Assembly (NCBI GenBank): GCA_021295775.1
Contig: JAGWBS010000019.1
Location: 1 to 34,160 of the forward strand
Reading direction: 5' to 3'
Source: Pseudomonadota bacterium
GTDB lineage: Bacteria; Myxococcota_A; UBA9160; SZUA-336
DNA length: 34,160 nt
Shown here: piece after piece, positions 30,869 through 34,160 of the stretch
How the letters are laid out: each line of letters starts with the position of its first letter
Position numbering within the stretch: position 1 is the first letter of the stretch
Notes under the pieces: model-generated
What the model saw: only the letters and a program-made list of their open reading frames with translations
What the model was told of the DNA's origin: nothing
Database searches by the model: none
Program-made: the position numbers and the translations under genes

Positions 30869-30898
30869 TTGCGCCGGGCGCGTCATCCTCAGTACTTT
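30869..30898 (+). promoter_or_regulatory. Promoter of the LL-DAP aminotransferase gene
   Basis: TTGCGC (30869-30874), an 18-base spacer and TACTTT (30893-30898), with about 25 bases of leader to ATG 30930. Nothing else was recognised in the 175-base gap after the antiporter. Confidence 0.45.
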
Positions 30899-30929
30899 GC
30901 GCGCGCCCCGACCCGGACCGGAGCCCGCC

Positions 30930-32159
30930 ATGGCCAGGATCAACGACCACTACCTGAAACTCAGCGCCGGCTACCTGTTCCCCGAGATCGGCCGCCGCGT
31001 GCGGGAGTTCCAGCAAGCCAACCCCGACGCCGACGTGATCCGGCTGGGCATCGGCGACGTGGTGCTGCCGCTGCCGCAGGCGATCCGCGACGCCATGCAC
31101 CGGGCGATCGACGAGCTGGGCACCGACGAGGGCTTCCGCGGCTACGGGCCCGAGCAGGGATACGACTTCTTGCGCGAGGCGATCGCGGCCCACGAGTTCG
31201 GCGCGCGCGGCGTGGAGATTTCGCCCGACGAGATCTTCGTCTCCGACGGCTCCAAGTGCGACAGCGGCAACATCCAGGAGATCTTCGCCGCCTCCGCGCG
31301 CGTGGCCATTCCCGACCCGGTCTACCCGGTCTACCTGGACACCAACGTGATGGCCGGACGCAGCGGGCCGGCCGGCGAGGACGGGCGCTACGCGGGCATC
31401 GTCTACCTGCCCTGCACCGCGGAGAACGGCTTCGTCCCCGAGCCGCCCAGCGAGCCCGTCGACCTGGTCTACCTGTGCTCCCCCAACAACCCCACCGGCA
31501 CGGCGGCCACCCGCGGCGAGCTGGAGCGCTGGGTGGCCTACGCCCGCGAGAGCGGCGCGGTGCTGCTCTACGACGCGGCCTACGAGGCCTTCATCTCGGA
31601 CCCCGAGCTGCCGCACTCAATCTACGAGATCCCCGGGGCGAGCGAGGTGGCGATCGAGTTCCGCAGCTTCTCCAAGAAGGCCGGCTTCACCGGCGTGCGC
31701 TGCGGCTTCGTGGTCGTCCCCGCGGGCCTGCGCGGCCGCGATGCCGACGGCGGCGAGGTCGAGATCCAGGCGCTCTGGGACCGCCGCCACTCGACCAAGT
31801 TCAACGGCGCCTCGTACCCGGTGCAGGCCGGCGCCGCGGCCTGCTACGGCGAGGCCGGCCGCGCGCAGCTCGCGGCCAACATCGACTACTACATGCAGAA
31901 CGCGCGCGTCATCCGGGACGGCATGCGGGACCTGGGTCTGACGGTGCACGGCGGCGTCGACGCGCCCTACGCCTGGATCCGCACCCCCGACGGCATCGGT
32001 TCCTGGGACTTCTTCGACCGGCTGCTGAACCAGGCGCACGTGGTCGGGACGCCGGGCGCGGGCTTCGGGAGCTGCGGCGAGGGCTACCTGCGGCTGTCGG
32101 CGTTCGGCAGGCGCGAGCAGGTGGAACAGGCGGTCGAGCGCATCCGCACCCGGCTGTAG
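30930..32159 (+). CDS. dapL: LL-diaminopimelate aminotransferase
   Basis: A 409-residue PLP aminotransferase that makes LL-diaminopimelate directly from tetrahydrodipicolinate and glutamate, bypassing the succinyl or acetyl route to lysine and peptidoglycan. Family features are the N-terminal [51 protein letters not shown] (about 105-119), [10 protein letters not shown] (about 183-192), and [15 protein letters not shown] with the Schiff-base Lys at about 249. ATG 30930 gives the standard length. The cysteines in [10 protein letters not shown] are typical of DapL. It shares a transcription direction with purO 44 bases downstream, but no common pathway is evident. Confidence 0.95.
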   Translation: MARINDHYLKLSAGYLFPEIGRRVREFQQANPDADVIRLGIGDVVLPLPQAIRDAMHRAIDELGTDEGFRGYGPEQGYDFLREAIAAHEFGARGVEISPDEIFVSDGSKCDSGNIQEIFAASARVAIPDPVYPVYLDTNVMAGRSGPAGEDGRYAGIVYLPCTAENGFVPEPPSEPVDLVYLCSPNNPTGTAATRGELERWVAYARESGAVLLYDAAYEAFISDPELPHSIYEIPGASEVAIEFRSFSKKAGFTGVRCGFVVVPAGLRGRDADGGEVEIQALWDRRHSTKFNGASYPVQAGAAACYGEAGRAQLAANIDYYMQNARVIRDGMRDLGLTVHGGVDAPYAWIRTPDGIGSWDFFDRLLNQAHVVGTPGAGFGSCGEGYLRLSAFGRREQVEQAVERIRTRL

Positions 32160-32170
32160 CGCCGCCCGGC

Positions 32171-32188
32171 CGCGGCCCCCGGGCCGCG
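32171..32188 (+). repeat. strong intercistronic hairpin between dapL and purO
   Basis: CGCGGCCC and GGGCCGCG pair across a 2-base centre, giving a very GC-rich hairpin 11 bases after the dapL stop. No T-tract follows, so it is more likely an mRNA-processing or stability element than a full terminator. Confidence 0.4.
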
Positions 32189-32203
32189 CGGAAGGGAGAA
32201 GCC

Positions 32204-32836
32204 ATGTACGTCGGACGCATCGCGGCAGTGGGACGGACGGGTTCCGGGCGCAACGCCGCCCTGTACCGCGTGTCCTCGCGCTCCTTCCCCAACCGCACCG
32301 CGGTCGAGAGCGGCGGCCGGCTGGCGATCGTGCCGCGCCCCGGCCACGAGGACGACATCTCCAAGAACCCCTACATCGCCTACCACTGCCTGCGTACCGC
32401 CGGCGACTGGGCGGTGGTCAGCAACGGCAGCCACACCGACCCCGTGGCCGAGAAGATCGAGGCCGGCCTGCCTCCCCGCGACGCGCTGGCGAGCTGCCTG
32501 CTGGCTCTGGACTACGAGAAGGACGACTACAACACCCCCCGCATCGCCGGCTGCGTCCCGCTCGCGGGCGACTCCGCCTGGCTCGCCGTGATCCGCGCCG
32601 ACGCCCTGGTCGTCAAGCAGGTCGCTCTCCAGCCCGGCCGCGCCTGGTACATCGCCACCTACGAACACGACGACATCGACGCCGCCCGGCAGGTCGAATT
32701 CGACGCCGCCGACCCCGCCGCCGCCGCCCGCGCCGTCATCGACGGCCCCGGCTTCGCCGCCCTCGAAAAACCCGTCACCAGCGCCGCCGCCCTGGCCACC
32801 CCCGACGGATTCGCCTTCGGCACCTGCACCGTCTGA
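32204..32836 (+). CDS. purO: IMP cyclohydrolase, archaeal PurO type
   Basis: A 210-residue enzyme resembling the archaeal PurO family, which closes the ring of FAICAR to give IMP in the last step of purine synthesis. The N-terminus MYVGRIAAVGRTGSGRNAALYRVSSRSFPNR is highly characteristic. ISKNPYIAYHCLR, VSNGSHTDP and YEKDDYNTPRIAG (about 107-119) continue the family pattern. Most bacteria use the bifunctional PurH instead, so this gene is a taxonomic marker or a sign of transfer. ATG 32204 follows a GAAGGGAGAA site. Whether purH also exists here is unknown. Codons late in the gene are extremely C-rich at third positions. Confidence 0.9.
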   Translation: MYVGRIAAVGRTGSGRNAALYRVSSRSFPNRTAVESGGRLAIVPRPGHEDDISKNPYIAYHCLRTAGDWAVVSNGSHTDPVAEKIEAGLPPRDALASCLLALDYEKDDYNTPRIAGCVPLAGDSAWLAVIRADALVVKQVALQPGRAWYIATYEHDDIDAARQVEFDAADPAAAARAVIDGPGFAALEKPVTSAAALATPDGFAFGTCTV

Positions 32837-33053
32837 GCGCGGGTTGGGGCCCTGCCCCGACGCTCCAGGGTTCTCGAAGCGGCTCGGCTCGAAACCCGCT
32901 CTCCGGCGATCGGCTCCGCTCCGGCCGGCCGTCTTCGCGGAGATCGGTGCCTGAAAACCGCCCGTCAGCGGCTCCATGCATCGGAGACCGTGGGACGAGA
33001 ACGGCGGTCAACAGCCATAATCGATTCTTCGGATCAGTTGCGGGTTCTCTCCG

Positions 33054-34075
33054 ATGCCTGCGGACAAACGGCTCGGCACGCCAGACGATCGCGCTCGAGA
33101 GGCATCACCGACAGCCGACCCAGGGATTTTCAGCGTTCGCGATGTGGTGGCCAGCTACAACCTCGCGGCGGACTCTCTCGTTCCGGAGTACGAGCAGCTT
33201 CTCTTCGAAGACGTCCACGCTCCGGTGCTCGACCTGCTGCCCGAATCCCCCGGGACCGTGCTGGATATCGGGGCTGGCAGCGGGCGCGACGCTGCTTGGT
33301 TCGAAGCGCAGGGGCACGAGGTCGTCGCCGTCGAGCCCTCGGTCGAGATGCGCGAGACCGGCAAAGTGCGGCACCCGTCGTCCCGGATCCGGTGGATGGA
33401 CGACAGGCTTCCCGACCTCGACAAGGTTTTGCGATCCAAGCTTTCTTTCGATCTAGTCTGGCTGAGCGCAGTCTGGATGCACTTGCCGCGGGGTTCCCGC
33501 GCCCGAGCCTTCAGGAAGCTGGTCTCGGTGCTGAGCCCCGGCGGGAGCATGATGCTGAGCCTCCGCCTGGGACCTCCCCCACCCGGGCGGCCGCCGCCGA
33601 CATCGAAACACTCGCCCATCGATACGGCCTGCAGATCGTGCGTGTCGAAAGGCGCGAAGACGTTTCCGGGCGGCGGGGAGTTTCCTGGGAGATCGTCTGG
33701 CTGCGGCTTCCGGACGACGGTACCGGCGCGCTGCCGCTGCTGCGGCACGTCGTCTTCAACGACTCGAAGTCGTCGACGTACAAACTCGCGCTGCTGCGGA
33801 CGCTGCTCCGAATCGCCGACGGCGCCGGCGGGTTCGCGCGCCCGGGGCGCGACGGGAATCACGTGGAGCTTCCGCTCGGACTCGTGGCGCTGTTCTGGGT
33901 TCGCGGGTTTCAACGGCTGATCGGGGACAACCTTCCCCAGCATCCGTCAGGGAACGCGCGTCTGAGTTTCGTCAAGGATGGCTTCCGCGAACTCCGGTCC
34001 CGGTCGCCCTTCGATCTTCACGTCGGAAGCAATCGAATCAGGCCGAGCACGCCAACCCGGCCGTCGACAATTTAG
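33054..34075 (+). pseudogene. SAM-dependent methyltransferase with C-terminal domain, broken by a frameshift
   Basis: The N-terminal half is a class I methyltransferase: VLDIGAGSGRDAAWFEAQG (SAM motif I, about residues 70-88), VVAVEPSVEMRE, and FDLVWLSAVWMHLP. After LSLRLGPPP the frame becomes improbable, low-complexity coding. The continuation lies in another frame as ADIETLAHRYGLQIVRVE, then a helical domain with YKLALLRTLLRIADG and LPLGLVALFWVRGFQRLI, to the stop at 34073. One missing base in or near CCCCC (33576-33580) would rejoin them into a protein of about 340 residues. It is a recent pseudogene, a sequencing error, or less likely a frameshift site. The C-terminal domain is not recognised. 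No strong promoter is seen. It is convergent with a cysteine desulfurase. Confidence 0.75.
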
Positions 34076-34160
34076 CCAGTACCTCTTCAATCAGTCCTAT
34101 TGCATGTTCAACATCTTCATCGCTTGTATCGAAGCCGAGACTGAATCGCACGGATGCATC
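34038..34160 (-). CDS. Cysteine desulfurase (NifS/IscS/DndA type), C-terminal end only
   Basis: The last 40 residues of a gene entering from the right: DASVRFSLGFDTSDEDVEHA followed by a helix and a short tail ending LACSA. The VRFSLG..T..ED motif with its following helix is the usual C-terminus of class V PLP cysteine desulfurases, which mobilise sulfur for Fe-S clusters, tRNA thiolation or DNA phosphorothioation. The catalytic Cys and Lys lie outside the window, so the subtype is open. The stop is inside the end of the methyltransferase frame (38-base overlap, convergent). Bases 34081-34160 are about 46% GC, far below the rest of the window, which suggests recent acquisition. Confidence 0.7.
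   Translation of the reverse strand, partial: DASVRFSLGFDTSDEDVEHAIGLIEEVLAKLSTAGLACSA

Noticed and set aside
33560..33600. Programmed -1 ribosomal frameshift in the methyltransferase
   Set aside because: The CTCCCCCA context is not a classical slippery heptamer and no stimulatory structure is evident. A lost base or sequencing error is simpler.
1..34160. CRISPR array, tRNA or rRNA genes
   Set aside because: No regularly spaced repeats and no recognisable tRNA cloverleaf or conserved rRNA sequence were seen on reading. A dedicated tRNA scan was not possible.

Overview
The window is a gene-dense, very GC-rich bacterial chromosome segment with about 31 genes, all but a few complete. Many starts are GTG or TTG, adjacent genes often overlap as NTGA, and several genes lack a ribosome-binding site and instead have a TAnnnT -10 box 6-8 bases before the start codon. 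The gene mix (histone-fold protein, LL-diaminopimelate aminotransferase, archaeal-type IMP cyclohydrolase, family-5 uracil-DNA glycosylase, DUF4079, LuxC/LuxE) suggests a lineage formerly placed in the Deltaproteobacteria, such as Myxococcota or a relative. The lineage is inferred; no rRNA or other phylogenetic marker was examined.

Layout. 1-2022: an ECF sigma factor with an NrsF-like membrane anti-sigma partner (cut by the window edge), a small histone-fold protein with a lysine-rich tail, and a membrane protein of unknown role. 2041-3264: an isochorismatase-type hydrolase and a uracil-DNA glycosylase. 3447-6936: a tight three-gene operon of class III aminotransferase, LuxE-like acyl-protein synthetase and LuxC-like acyl-CoA reductase, which could make a fatty aldehyde and then aminate it. 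6967-11708: pyrE, a VOC dioxygenase/glyoxalase-like protein, an alpha/beta-hydrolase-like membrane protein lacking the nucleophile, an atypical SDR and a polytopic membrane protein. 11705-15967 (minus): proS, acyl-CoA dehydrogenase, a 5'-3' exonuclease and a CDP-alcohol phosphatidyltransferase. 16181-25556 (plus): ribonuclease D, Xaa-Pro aminopeptidase, acetyl-CoA synthetase, M23 peptidase, mutY, aroC and an amidohydrolase. 25606-27554: DUF4079, a CinA-like protein and, divergently, a 2Fe-2S ferredoxin coupled to a CbiX-type chelatase.

27652-29061 is a TnpB-only insertion with inverted ends and a 7-base flanking direct repeat. It sits just upstream of a cation/proton antiporter with C-terminal CBS domains (29099-30754). 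LL-DAP aminotransferase and purO follow. From about 32.9 kb the composition changes: a SAM methyltransferase broken by a frameshift is followed by the AT-richer 3' end of a cysteine desulfurase on the opposite strand. This looks like the edge of a transferred, possibly DNA- or RNA-modification island.

The points most worth attention are the tailed bacterial histone, the aminotransferase-LuxE-LuxC operon, the unusual TnpB element that duplicated a promoter -10 box, the catalytically depleted hydrolase, the leaderless promoter pattern, and the island edge at the right end. I saw no tRNA, rRNA or CRISPR array.
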